From the NCBI RefSeq assembly GCF_014117265.1, contig NZ_CP059833.1:1023069-1087068 (forward strand): a stretch of 64,000 nt of DNA. Reading direction: 5' to 3'. A program made the translations under genes and the position numbers. The DNA comes from Corynebacterium hindlerae (GTDB lineage: Bacteria > Actinomycetota > Actinomycetes > Mycobacteriales > Mycobacteriaceae). The notes under the pieces were generated by a model. That model did not search any database, was not told where the DNA came from, and was given only the letters and a program-made list of their open reading frames with translations. Each line of letters opens with the position of its first letter. Positions within the stretch are counted from its first letter, which is position 1. This document shows, one piece after another, positions 36,589 through 45,504 of this stretch.

Positions 36589-37742
36589 TGCGCACCCTAG
36601 TACTACTTTGTATTTTCGCTGTTCTGGCGGGTACCCCTGCTCCTGTTGCGTTAGCAGCCGAACCGGAATGCCCCGCCCCGATCCCGGCGCAGGCCCCTCA
36701 CGGTTCCCCTCCCGCGGAACTTCTGCTCGCCCACCGGTTCGCCACCGGCGCAGGGGTGAAGGTGGCGGTGATCGATACCGGTGTGGCTCCCCATCCCCGC
36801 CTCGGCCAGGTCGCGGACGGTGGGGACCTCATCGGCACTGGCGAAAGCGGCGGGGCGTTTCACGACTGCGACGGCCACGGCACCATCGTCGCCGGGGTCA
36901 TCGCCGCCCGCCCCGCACCGCAGCATGACGACGCTCTCCTCGGCATCGCACCCGACGCAGAGATCATCGCGATCCGCCAATCCAGCAGCGTGCTGCGCTC
37001 CCCTGCCCGACCAGAAGAGTCAGCGGGGACCATCGCTACCTTGGCGGATGCGTTGCACCGCGCCGTTGATATGGACGCTCACGTGATCAATGTGTCCCTC
37101 GCTTCCTGCGTCCCCGCGCACCTCGCAGGTTCCCTCGACGCCCGCGTGCTCGACGAAGCCCTCCTCCGCGCCGAGCACAGTGGCGCCGTGGTCATCGCAG
37201 CTGCCGGAAACATCGGCACCGCCTGCCCAGCAGGATCCATATCCTACCCAGCGCATTCTCCCACCGTCATCGCTGTATCAGCGTCCGAAACAAGCCACGA
37301 CCTGGCACAATACTCACTCCCCACCAGTGGGACACCATACTCAGCCCCCGGTAGAGTTCCGGTAGGACTAAGCCCGCACGGCGAAGGCTTCGCCACCGGC
37401 ATGCACCATCAAACCCAGCAACAACCATTCATGGGCACCAGCTTCGCCGCCCCAGTGGTGTCTGGCGTGGCGGCACTCCTCACGCAGCGCTATCCCGAGG
37501 ACACGCCCGCCCAGCTGCGTGCCAGACTCACAGCCAGCGCCTCACCTGGAACAGGACACATCTCATCCACCACCGCCCTTACTGTTATTATGGGCGAGGC
37601 CTACCACCAGCAAGTATCACTAACGCAGCCAGCGGAACCCGACATGCGCATTCAGCAGCGCGCGCTCACGTTTCTACTCATCACCGCCATCGGGCTCGCG
37701 AGCCTCGGGATCCTACTGGCAGCGTGGCGCAAAATGATGTGA
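36588..37742 (+). CDS. mycP: MycP, mycosin serine protease of ESX-4
   Basis: Subtilisin-like protease that stabilises and acts with the ESX membrane complex. Seen: signal peptide (about 1-24, cleaved near ALAAE), catalytic triad Asp63 (VAVIDTG), His97 (DGHGTIVAG) and Ser285 (GTSFAAPVV), and a C-terminal transmembrane helix (about 355-377) with a short basic tail. The extracellular Cys residues (Cys28, Cys94 and others) can form the disulfides typical of mycosins. All key residues are present, so it appears functional even though eccC is broken. Confidence 0.95.
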   Translation: MRTLVLLCIFAVLAGTPAPVALAAEPECPAPIPAQAPHGSPPAELLLAHRFATGAGVKVAVIDTGVAPHPRLGQVADGGDLIGTGESGGAFHDCDGHGTIVAGVIAARPAPQHDDALLGIAPDAEIIAIRQSSSVLRSPARPEESAGTIATLADALHRAVDMDAHVINVSLASCVPAHLAGSLDARVLDEALLRAEHSGAVVIAAAGNIGTACPAGSISYPAHSPTVIAVSASETSHDLAQYSLPTSGTPYSAPGRVPVGLSPHGEGFATGMHHQTQQQPFMGTSFAAPVVSGVAALLTQRYPEDTPAQLRARLTASASPGTGHISSTTALTVIMGEAYHQQVSLTQPAEPDMRIQQRALTFLLITAIGLASLGILLAAWRKMM

Positions 37743-37766
37743 AGGGCTGGGTTTTTGAAGTCCTAT

Positions 37767-37850
37767 GACGATAGTGAAATGACGATGATCCCTGGATACC
37801 AGTCTCTTTCATTAAGCTGACCTCGAAGCATCGTCAATCCAACATCGTCA
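37767..37850. repeat. 84-bp gacgat-type repeat, copy 1
   Basis: Begins gacgatagtgaaatgacgat and ends aacatcgtca; the ends form a perfect stem gaaatgacgatg / catcgtcatttc that extends a few bases past the repeat. Recurs at 37956-38039 with two mismatches. It may act as a bidirectional terminator of mycP and eccB as well as a repetitive element. Confidence 0.9.
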
Positions 37851-37955
37851 TTTCCCAGAAATGCCCCCTTCACCCGCCACATGGCCCGTGGAACCCAACG
37901 CCGACGCACTCCCCCTGGCACAAGAACACATGACGGCCCACCACTATTGCCTTTA

Positions 37956-38039
37956 GACGATAGTGAAATGACGATGATCCCTGGATACCAGCCTTTTTCA
38001 TTAAGCTGACCTCGAAGCATCGTCAATCCAACATCGTCA
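37956..38039. repeat. 84-bp gacgat-type repeat, copy 2
   Basis: Same as 37767-37850 apart from two bases (agcctttttc for agtctctttc). The 105 bases between copies are unrelated to the repeat. Confidence 0.9.
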
Positions 38040-38095
38040 AAACCCCTGAAACACCCGGAACACCCCTTCACCCGCACACTTCCCCGAAAGGGCCC

Positions 38096-39325
38096 CTACC
38101 CTTGTGGCTTCAGGGCAGCAGTGTGAGATAGTTCCGCGCCGCGCGGAAGTAACGCGAGTATTGGCCAGGGTGCGGTTTGGGGATCAACGACGCCGAGCGC
38201 CGTAGCATCCGCCGGGGTGGCTACCGTGTGGGTTACTCCGTAATCAGTGACTAGCACGATCCCATTACCAGTATCGACACCGATGGCGCCGATGCTTGGG
38301 CCCGAAAAGCGTGTTGCAGTTGCTTGACCTGCGAGTGAGATACCGTGTGGCGCAGGTTCGCCAAGCCCGACTCGGCCGTCTGCGCGTACCCAGACGTGTG
38401 TTGGTGTTTGCCATTGCACCGTGGCAAGGGGAAGTTCGGCGACAACGCGCACGGCGTCAGGGTACTCGGGCAATGCATGAGACGGAACGGGGCGTTGCAC
38501 AACCCCAAGGTCGGTGGCGATCTGGGCTTGGAGGCCGGTGAGGGGTACGAGCCCGTCGTGGCGCAGCAGCCAGTATTCCGTGCCGGTTGCGATGATGTCG
38601 CCGGTTACTTCTCGGTAGGGAGGCAGTTCTGTCACGGCAGACAGCAGTTGGGCTGGTGGTCGCCACATGGGTGTGTCAATGGTAATGCCGAGGCGCCGGC
38701 GGATGCTGCGGCCGAGTGGGGTGTCGTCTGGCGGTAGCTCGGCTCGACCCGCGGTGGTGATGACCCAGGTTCTTCCGTCGGCGTGGGCGAGGAGGCCCTG
38801 GGCGTCGGTAAGCGGGGCGGGGGCGGTGCCTGCAACAACGGTGACGTCGCTGCCGCTGTGCACCGCCGACCAGGTGTGGGCGGGCTGCGGGTGCGGTGCG
38901 ATCACGCCCGGCGCGCCCAGGATTCCGATGGGAGCGCCCCGCTGCTGTCCGTCGAGCACTGCGGCCGACGCCTTCGTCGCAGCTTCCGGCTTACCGACGA
39001 CCAACCTCGCCGAAGCCTCATTCGCCACCGGGTGGAGCGCTGTTCCGCTGTCACTGGGCAGCCGGACGTACAGCGCACCATTTTCGGTGCGAATGATGGG
39101 CGCATCCCCAGGATCCGCCGCTGGGGCGAACAGTGCGAGTGCGCCGGAGCCTACAGCGATGATGGCCACTCCGATGAGACCAAAGAGAGCGGCGCGTTTC
39201 CGGGCACCTAGTGGGTCGGAGATCATCCTGGTGTCGCCGAGAACCACGCCATGTTCTACTCGCCGGACTAGAAATTTGTGTCCGCTGATTTGCGCTTTGG
39301 TGGTGGACGAAATTACTCCGCTCAC
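38096..39325 (-). CDS. eccB: EccB, ESX-4 membrane and periplasmic component
   Basis: A 409-residue protein with the EccB N-terminal signature (TKAQISGHKFLVRRVEHGVVLGDTRM, of which key residues are GHKF and RRVEHG), one transmembrane segment (about 45-67, AALFGLIGVAIIAVGSGALAL) and a long extracellular R-domain repeat region. It is somewhat shorter than ESX-1/ESX-5 EccB proteins (about 480-500), a trait of ESX-4 and corynebacterial versions. It is encoded separately, convergent with mycP, as in mycobacterial ESX-4. Confidence 0.93.
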   Translation of the reverse strand: MSGVISSTTKAQISGHKFLVRRVEHGVVLGDTRMISDPLGARKRAALFGLIGVAIIAVGSGALALFAPAADPGDAPIIRTENGALYVRLPSDSGTALHPVANEASARLVVGKPEAATKASAAVLDGQQRGAPIGILGAPGVIAPHPQPAHTWSAVHSGSDVTVVAGTAPAPLTDAQGLLAHADGRTWVITTAGRAELPPDDTPLGRSIRRRLGITIDTPMWRPPAQLLSAVTELPPYREVTGDIIATGTEYWLLRHDGLVPLTGLQAQIATDLGVVQRPVPSHALPEYPDAVRVVAELPLATVQWQTPTHVWVRADGRVGLGEPAPHGISLAGQATATRFSGPSIGAIGVDTGNGIVLVTDYGVTHTVATPADATALGVVDPQTAPWPILALLPRGAELSHTAALKPQG

Positions 39326-39397
39326 GGCCTTCCCCCCTTTTGTGTGACCGATTGCTTCGTGTTCACACCTTACCGGGGGACTGTGGCGCTCGCAGTG

Positions 39398-41743
39398 CTA
39401 CTGGGATGGTGGTGCCGGCGGTTTGTCTTGTTGTTCGGCAGCTACAGAGTCCCCGGTTTTCACACCGTCGGCATCGAGTCCTTTGAGCTTGTCACGTTCC
39501 ACGAGCCATTCGAAATGGGAGTCGCGGCCGCGGTGCGGGATGGTTGGCCGGTGGATGTACGGATCGTTGTAGTCTGCCCAGCTGGTGTTCTTCCCGGCTT
39601 CGCCCTTGGTGCGCAGTGGTGGCAGTTTCTCTGGGGAGTTGCCCGGCTCGCGAAGTTTCAGGATCTCTTCGTCAGTAAACGCGGCGTTGACGGCGTAGAT
39701 GATCACCTGGTGGTCCTTGTACACCGGGGTGACGCCTGGGGTGTTGATCAAGCCGGTTTCGAAGTCGGGGCGAGGTGCCTGGAACCACCAGAAGTTTGGT
39801 GGGGAGATGTAGATGTATTTCACGTTCAGTTCGCGGGCCGCCACATCAACACGGTTCGCTTCATCAGGAACGTCAAAGTTGCCTTGGCCGAGTCGCATCG
39901 GGTGCCAGAACAGGCTGTTGGTGTTGGACTCGATGGTGGTGTTCGGCCACAGGTAGTGCTTGTAGAACGCCGGCAGCCGGTTGTAGGCGTACATCCAGCC
40001 GCTGCCTTCGTCGGGGTTAGAGAAGATCGTGCCGTCGTAGGCGTGTGGTTGCTTGGCCAGCCAATCGAAAGCCTTGAAGTCCCGCTCGTTGACCAGGCGG
40101 CCGTCGCGGGCGGAGTTGATGGCCCACGCACTGCCGCGCTCCATGCCGGTGCGGACGGTGTCCTGGATGACATACGCTGCGCCACCGCCAACCAGGACCG
40201 CCAGAGCACTAGTGACCACCGTGTACTTCTTTAGTGGGCCACCGGTGAGCAGGCGAATACCCACGGCAATAGCAACCGCTGCGAATGCGACGGTGAACAT
40301 CGCTGCCGGCATGACCAGACGGTGCCCGGTGTTGTAGTGCAGCGCACCGATCATCTCAAAGTATTTGCCCCACGTGTTGCCAAATGGACGCAGTGAGTTA
40401 ACGGTGAAGCACACACTAAGGAACCAGAACACCGGGGCCCACAGGTTACGACGCCACAGCACGAGCACCACTGCGCCTGCGCCAGCGATCCACACCCACG
40501 GGGACACATTCAGCTCGAAGGAAACAGCGTGCCGGGTGTTCATGAAGATCGCAGTCTTCCAGGCCTCCACCAGGCTCAAGTCCTCGGTGGCGGTGAAAGC
40601 TTTCACTTCCTCAGATTGCTCCGCGCCAATGAGGATCTGTGGCAGCAGCGCCACCACTCCAACCAGGCCGGTAACGCCGAGCAATGCGACGTCGCGAAGC
40701 CTCCAGCCAATATGTCCCTTCACACTGGCGGGCTTACGCGCAGGCACCCACAGCAAATACAGCAGCCACCACAGCGCCAACCCGAGTACCACGATTGTCG
40801 CCGCGGAAGGGTGCATCTGCACCATTCCAATGAACGCGAGCGCAGCGAGGAAACTGCGGATCGGGCTATAAGGAACCGTCATGAACAGGGCCAACACGAT
40901 GCCACTTGTCGCGACCGCCGCCACATAAGGCCAGGCCCCCACGTAGAGGCCAATCCAGTGGAGGACCGGGAAGCCACCAACAATGAGTGGTGCCAACGCA
41001 GCTGCGATTTGCGCTGTGATCCCCCGGCGCCCGATCAGACGCCAGGCAATCAGCCCCACAGAGATCGGGAACGCCACAGCTGGAATGACGATGCCGGTGA
41101 GATTCGTCGCTGCGATCGGTGAGATGTTCGCCAGCTCTGCCAGCAGAGCCGCCCCTGCGTGCCATGCCGTCGGGTAGTACATCTTTGCCAGGGTCTCAGT
41201 GTTTTGCAGCTCACCCATGCGGGTCGGCGAAACGATACCCGTTTCCACCGCGTAGCGCACCACGCTGGCATGCCAGTGCACATCCCAGCCCTGGAAAATG
41301 CTATCCATCTTCCCAGCGGCATATCCGAGTAACTGCAGCGACCTGTGCAAAATGTACGCAATCCCACCGGCCATACCGAGGCCCGGCAGTATCCAGGTGG
41401 GATCCAGGAGGGTTCCGGTGCGCCAGTCACGCCGCGGTGCAGGCTGCGTGTCGTCGCCTTCGGTGGTGAGGCGGGCGGCGCGGCGACGTCGGTAAGCAAA
41501 AAATGCGCCATTCCACACCAACGCCAACAGCGCGAGACCAGCGGTAAACAGCGCCACCGACTTCGCGTTAAACGTAATGGTGGTGAGGCCAAACGCCCAC
41601 GCCGCCAGACCATAAATGCCGAAGGTCGCTGGGAGTGACGCCGCAACAGCCCACTGGCCACGCGCACCCGATAGCCACGCAACAATCAAGCCTGGAACGG
41701 TGAACACCGCAACTGCTATCGCTGCTGCGCTGACCATACCCAT
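39398..41743 (-). CDS. Large multi-pass membrane protein, DUF6541-type, possible GT-C enzyme
   Basis: A 781-residue protein with about 12-14 transmembrane segments in the first 530 residues and a soluble outer domain after that (about 540-700), ending in an acidic Pro-rich tail (EQQDKPPAPPSQ). A loop early on has WDVHWHASVVRYAVETG and YPTAWHAGAALL, the kind of acidic/His loop seen in GT-C glycosyltransferases and DUF6541 proteins. It lies between eccB and truA, where actinobacteria often have cell-envelope genes. A role in envelope glycan synthesis is an inference. An internal ATG at codon 3 is an alternative start. Confidence 0.72.
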   Translation of the reverse strand: MGMVSAAAIAVAVFTVPGLIVAWLSGARGQWAVAASLPATFGIYGLAAWAFGLTTITFNAKSVALFTAGLALLALVWNGAFFAYRRRRAARLTTEGDDTQPAPRRDWRTGTLLDPTWILPGLGMAGGIAYILHRSLQLLGYAAGKMDSIFQGWDVHWHASVVRYAVETGIVSPTRMGELQNTETLAKMYYPTAWHAGAALLAELANISPIAATNLTGIVIPAVAFPISVGLIAWRLIGRRGITAQIAAALAPLIVGGFPVLHWIGLYVGAWPYVAAVATSGIVLALFMTVPYSPIRSFLAALAFIGMVQMHPSAATIVVLGLALWWLLYLLWVPARKPASVKGHIGWRLRDVALLGVTGLVGVVALLPQILIGAEQSEEVKAFTATEDLSLVEAWKTAIFMNTRHAVSFELNVSPWVWIAGAGAVVLVLWRRNLWAPVFWFLSVCFTVNSLRPFGNTWGKYFEMIGALHYNTGHRLVMPAAMFTVAFAAVAIAVGIRLLTGGPLKKYTVVTSALAVLVGGGAAYVIQDTVRTGMERGSAWAINSARDGRLVNERDFKAFDWLAKQPHAYDGTIFSNPDEGSGWMYAYNRLPAFYKHYLWPNTTIESNTNSLFWHPMRLGQGNFDVPDEANRVDVAARELNVKYIYISPPNFWWFQAPRPDFETGLINTPGVTPVYKDHQVIIYAVNAAFTDEEILKLREPGNSPEKLPPLRTKGEAGKNTSWADYNDPYIHRPTIPHRGRDSHFEWLVERDKLKGLDADGVKTGDSVAAEQQDKPPAPPSQ

Positions 41744-41832
41744 TAACCCACCTTCACATTTTGCGCCGTATTAACCTCAGTAATCTTAGGCCATGTCGGG
41801 GGTAATCCCCGGCAAGGGCGCGCTGTCACAGG

Positions 41833-42699
41833 TCACGGAAGAGTCCGCAGCCCGCGTGTCGCCTCCGCCCGCGCCTGCAAATCACTATCCGCCGGGTAGT
41901 CCACCCCCACCAACGACAACCCATGCGCCGGCGCCACTGGCACTTCGGAACAACGCTTGTCCATCGTGAGCAGCCCCGCGACAAACCCAGTATCGCGGCG
42001 TCCCTCGCCCACTGTCAGACACGTCCCCACCAGCGATCGCACCATCGACCAGCAGAACGCGTCAGCACTCACATGGGCTTCGTACAACAGTGGCTCCTCC
42101 GCAGTGGACACATCATGCCACTGGAATACTTCCAAGTCCCGCACCGTCGTCGCATTTGGCTTCGCTTTGCACAGTGCCGCAAAATCATGCAACCCCACCA
42201 GAACATCAGCTGCTGCCTGCATCTTCGCCAGATCCACCGGCTTTGGCCAATGCGCCGTGTCACGAGCCCTGGTCGGCAACGCCCCAGCGGGATCAGCGCT
42301 CACCCGATACACGTAGTGACGGCGCAGCGCCGAAAACCTGGCATCGAATTCCTCTGGGACAACACCACACCTCTGAACGCGAATGTCATCCGGCAGCAAG
42401 CGCGCCAACCGACGAACAAGTCGCGACGGATCACCATCGATCGTGCGCTGCGCCAACGCCTGCTTACCGACGCTAAAGTGCGCTACCTGTCCCCGAGCGT
42501 GCACCCCAGCATCCGTGCGCCCAGCCACAGTCAGCTGAATCGGCTCCCGCAGCACCATCGTCAGCGTGTCCTCCAGCACCTGCTGCACGGTGCGTAACTC
42601 CGGCTCGCCCTCCTTCGGAACCTGTCGAGCCCACCCGTGGAAATCGGTGCCATCATAGGCAAGGTCGAGGCGAAGTTTCACTGAATCTGAGCTGTCCAT
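41833..42699 (-). CDS. truA: tRNA pseudouridine synthase A (positions 38-40)
   Basis: A 288-residue TruA with the catalytic aspartate in [12 protein letters not shown] (Asp63) and the C-terminal [15 protein letters not shown] motif (about 215-230). It isomerises uridines 38-40 in the anticodon arm. ATG at 42699. It starts 12 bases after the FhuF-like gene ends, so the two may be co-transcribed. In other actinobacteria truA directly follows rplQ; here four genes intervene. Confidence 0.95.
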   Translation of the reverse strand: MDSSDSVKLRLDLAYDGTDFHGWARQVPKEGEPELRTVQQVLEDTLTMVLREPIQLTVAGRTDAGVHARGQVAHFSVGKQALAQRTIDGDPSRLVRRLARLLPDDIRVQRCGVVPEEFDARFSALRRHYVYRVSADPAGALPTRARDTAHWPKPVDLAKMQAAADVLVGLHDFAALCKAKPNATTVRDLEVFQWHDVSTAEEPLLYEAHVSADAFCWSMVRSLVGTCLTVGEGRRDTGFVAGLLTMDKRCSEVPVAPAHGLSLVGVDYPADSDLQARAEATRGLRTLP

Positions 42700-42711
42700 G
42701 ATGAAGCTATC

Positions 42712-43449
42712 TTACTGGTCTTGAAGCAACTGCAGGAAACGCTGCTGCCGCTCCTGAGGCGAAATCTTGCTACACCACGAACAATACTTCCCATCCTTCG
42801 CCGCATACCAATGGCAACACGATGTCCGCTCAAACTGGAGCTGGGTTTTCTCCCCCAGTGTCACGAGCCGATAGCTCCCACCCCTTTCCAACTTCGGGTG
42901 TGCAGCCGCCACCTGCTCCGCAAGCGCCCGCACCCGAGCCAGCTCCGCAGAATTATGTGCCTGCAACGAAAGTTTACGAAACGCCCCCGCAAACCCCGCT
43001 GCCATATTCCCCCACAAATTTGGCATCCCAGGGCCACTCACCTTCGAAATCACTTGTGCCAACGGCTCAAGATGCTGCCCGACCGTCATATCAACGACAG
43101 CTTTCGGATCCGCGACCGGCCGCACGTCTAGGTTCTTCAGAATCAACGTATCGGGACTCCCCTCCCGAAACCGCATCGCACAGTTAGGCATGGATACATC
43201 CAGCACGCTGTCATGCAACACCAACGCCGCCACAGCTGCACCGCAAACCCGGTGGCAATAACGCTGGAAAACCAATGAACCAGCGAAACGATTTGGCTCA
43301 AGTCCTCGCACGGCAGCATGAGCGCCCACCATTGTTGCAGCATCGGGCAATGTGGGATCACACAGCCTGCTCGCCACAAAATCCTCTTGTCGAAAAGGCT
43401 CCACCCGGACGCTAAACGCACCGCCTAGCCGATTGATGTCAGCAATCAC
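42712..43449 (-). CDS. FhuF-like (2Fe-2S) ferric reductase family protein
   Basis: A 245-residue protein ending with CCHWYAAKDGKYCSWC, the C-C-X10-C-X2-C motif that binds the 2Fe-2S cluster in the siderophore-iron reductase FhuF. The rest shows the usual weak FhuF-like pattern (LRFREGSPDTLILKN, NLWGNMAAGFAGAFRKL). It would release iron from ferric siderophores in the cytoplasm. No siderophore importer adjoins it: the importer upstream is riboswitch-controlled and read as B12-specific. The upstream gap carries copy A of the 151-bp repeat. No DtxR box is seen nearby. Confidence 0.82.
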   Translation of the reverse strand: MIADINRLGGAFSVRVEPFRQEDFVASRLCDPTLPDAATMVGAHAAVRGLEPNRFAGSLVFQRYCHRVCGAAVAALVLHDSVLDVSMPNCAMRFREGSPDTLILKNLDVRPVADPKAVVDMTVGQHLEPLAQVISKVSGPGMPNLWGNMAAGFAGAFRKLSLQAHNSAELARVRALAEQVAAAHPKLERGGSYRLVTLGEKTQLQFERTSCCHWYAAKDGKYCSWCSKISPQERQQRFLQLLQDQ

Positions 43450-43478
43450 TGTTAGATTCCTTCACTGTTCGTTGCTCG

Positions 43479-43629
43479 CCTCCCCTGCAATCCCCGGGAA
43501 GCATTTCCCGGATCTCGGCAACTTTCCAGGCTTCACTTTTGCTAATTTGGCATTTCTAGCCCGAAACCCGAGGTTCACTTCCCGGGTTTTACAGAAAACC
43601 CCACCCACACACAACAAAAAGCCGCCCCG
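43479..43629. repeat. 151-bp direct repeat, copy A
   Basis: Identical to 46850-47000 except one base (43487). It contains two hairpins: ccgggaagcatttcccgg (43494-43511) and aaacccg/cgggttt arms at about 43564-43588. It ends with gccgccccg, half of the rplQ terminator stem; the second half is absent here. With copy B it brackets the btuFCD unit. Confidence 0.97.
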
Positions 43630-43652
43630 CCGATGGGTATCAGCGACCATTG

Positions 43653-44435
43653 TTAGCTTCCTTCTCGTTTCGGCAGTACCGCACGCCATGGTCGCCCGAA
43701 ATGACTCACATCTGCGACATCCCCGAATAGTGCCCTCACCACATCAGCCGTTAGCACATCAGCTACATCACCGGAGTGTTGTATCGTCCCATCAGCTACC
43801 ACGGCGAGCCGGTCACAATAAGTGCCCGCCAGGTTCATGTCATGCAACACCACAGCAATAGCTTTTCCACAGTCATGAGCAAGATGACGGAGCAGATGCA
43901 TAATCTCTACTTGATAGTGCAAATCTAAATTGTTTACTGGCTCATCTAGTAATATGCACTCAGTGTCACGCACCAGGGCACGCCCGATGAGTACACGCTG
44001 AATTTGGCCACCAGATAACTCCCTCACTTTCCGAAACAGCAGGTCAGAAAGATCAAGCTGATGTGCTACACCAAGCACTGCCTGCTTAATGTCGTACCGA
44101 GCTTCCTTTTCGTCCGCACCTAAAGCCAGCGCGGTGTAAACCGTCAGTTCGTTCCCCGAAGTTTCAGCTTGTTGCGGGACATATCCGATGTGCGTTGCTC
44201 GAACCCGAGGTTTTAGCTTCAATACATCTATTTCCCCGATCGACACTGCACCCGATGCTGGACGCAAAATACCGCACACTGCTTTTAACAGCGTCGATTT
44301 TCCCGCACCATTTGGCCCGATAATGCCCGTTACCTGACCGGAAGGAACTGTAAGCGTCGCATCACGCAAGACCAGCACCCCTTTTCGGCTATGCCTTACT
44401 GCAAGTCCTTTTACTGCTAATCCCGTGATCGTCAT
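43653..44435 (-). CDS. btuD: Vitamin B12 (or siderophore-type) ABC transporter ATPase
   Basis: A 260-residue FecE/BtuD-type ATPase from ATG 44435 (MTITGLAVKGLAVRH). Walker A GPNGAGKST (about 39-47), signature LSGGQIQ, Walker B CILLDEP, and the H-loop VVLHD are all present. The ATG overlaps the btuC stop (ATGA). A longer frame to 44471 lies inside btuC and is rejected. It powers uptake with BtuC and BtuF; substrate is inferred from the cobalamin riboswitch upstream of the operon. Confidence 0.88.
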   Translation of the reverse strand: MTITGLAVKGLAVRHSRKGVLVLRDATLTVPSGQVTGIIGPNGAGKSTLLKAVCGILRPASGAVSIGEIDVLKLKPRVRATHIGYVPQQAETSGNELTVYTALALGADEKEARYDIKQAVLGVAHQLDLSDLLFRKVRELSGGQIQRVLIGRALVRDTECILLDEPVNNLDLHYQVEIMHLLRHLAHDCGKAIAVVLHDMNLAGTYCDRLAVVADGTIQHSGDVADVLTADVVRALFGDVADVSHFGRPWRAVLPKREGS

Positions 44436-45502
44436 CGCAGTTCCTTGCGATTTTCTCGTAAAATGAGCCAAAGAAACATGGGAACACCGACGAGCGAAAC
44501 CATGATTCCTACCGGAATAATTACAGGGCTGACAACGGTTCTGCCTGCCAGGTCTGCCAGAAGCAGGAGAAGCCCACCGATCAATGCTGTCAAAGGCATA
44601 CGAACCCGCTCGTCATGTCCGATAATCATAGATGCCAAATGAGGTGCGACCAACCCGACAAACCCAATAACCCCAGTCACGCTGATAATTGATGCAGAGA
44701 TAACGGTAACCCAGATCCCAGACTCTACCCGGATCCGGCGCACTGGCGTTCCTAACGCTAACGCTGCTTCGTCTCCGAGCGCTAATCGGGCTAATTTCCC
44801 GCCATTGATCAGCACATACGCTAAACCGATAGTGACGATAACTGTCAAGTAACCGATGTGTTGCCAAGTAGCTCGCCCTAAATCACCAAAAGCCCAATAC
44901 AGGATGGGACCGAGCTTCTGTTCGTTGGCCACATACTGAAGTCCGGAGGTTAGTGCGGAAAACAGGTAGCTAAGTGCGATACCTGCCAGGATCAACGCAG
45001 CCGCACCCCGATGCGCACCAGCAGAGATACTGACTACCACTATCGAACACGCGGCCGCCGCAACAAAGGCGCACAACGTGATAGCTACTCCTTGGGACCC
45101 TGCGATAGTCAAGCCAAAGAAAATGGCCATCCCGGCACCGAAGGCTGCAGCGTTTGATATTCCAGTGGTAAACGGACTTGCCATCGGATTTCGGGTGATG
45201 ATCTGCATCACGGCGCCACACAGCGCGAGTCCAGCCCCTGCGATGATTGCAATGATGGCCCGAGGGAGTCGAATTCCTGAAAAAATGACCCATTCGCCGT
45301 AATCCAAAGTGCGCGCAGGCAACCACCCAGGAGGAAGTAGGGTGGCCAAGAGCTCAATAGAATTGAACCCCGCTACGCCATTAGTTACCGATATCCAGGA
45401 AACCGCGAGCATCGCGATAGTGAAGAAAACCAAGATACCACTGGATTTCAGTGCTCTTCGCCGTAGCTCGCGGTTAACTGATGAATTCGCCCGTTGTGCC
45501 AT
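44432..45502 (-). CDS. btuC: Vitamin B12 (or siderophore-type) ABC transporter permease
   Basis: A 356-residue FecCD/BtuC-family permease with about ten transmembrane helices and the conserved loop LGTPVRRIR and FVGLVAPHLASMIIGHDER (cytoplasmic coupling helix, about 250-290). A basic N-terminus (NRELRRRALKSS) precedes the first helix. Starts two bases after btuF ends and overlaps btuD by four bases. It belongs to the family that imports corrinoids and ferric siderophores; the riboswitch favours corrinoids. Confidence 0.88.
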   Translation of the reverse strand: MAQRANSSVNRELRRRALKSSGILVFFTIAMLAVSWISVTNGVAGFNSIELLATLLPPGWLPARTLDYGEWVIFSGIRLPRAIIAIIAGAGLALCGAVMQIITRNPMASPFTTGISNAAAFGAGMAIFFGLTIAGSQGVAITLCAFVAAAACSIVVVSISAGAHRGAAALILAGIALSYLFSALTSGLQYVANEQKLGPILYWAFGDLGRATWQHIGYLTVIVTIGLAYVLINGGKLARLALGDEAALALGTPVRRIRVESGIWVTVISASIISVTGVIGFVGLVAPHLASMIIGHDERVRMPLTALIGGLLLLLADLAGRTVVSPVIIPVGIMVSLVGVPMFLWLILRENRKELR

Positions 45503-45504
45503 TA

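Larger units (their letters stand above)
37743..38095. other. Intergenic gap with two 84-bp repeats
   Basis: This 353-base gap between convergent mycP and eccB has no gene; leftward open frames here simply read through the repeats. It holds two copies of an 84-bp repeat (37767-37850 and 37956-38039). No clear terminator other than the repeats' own hairpins is visible. Confidence 0.7.

Noticed and set aside
37763..38077. Leftward 104-residue frame between mycP and eccB
   Set aside because: Translates both 84-bp repeats and gives the same peptide twice; no ribosome site, and repeat structure explains it.
38096..39325. eccB as truncated
   Set aside because: The length is shorter than ESX-1-type EccB, but N-terminal signature, membrane segment and R-domain are continuous; probably a normal corynebacterial ESX-4 size.
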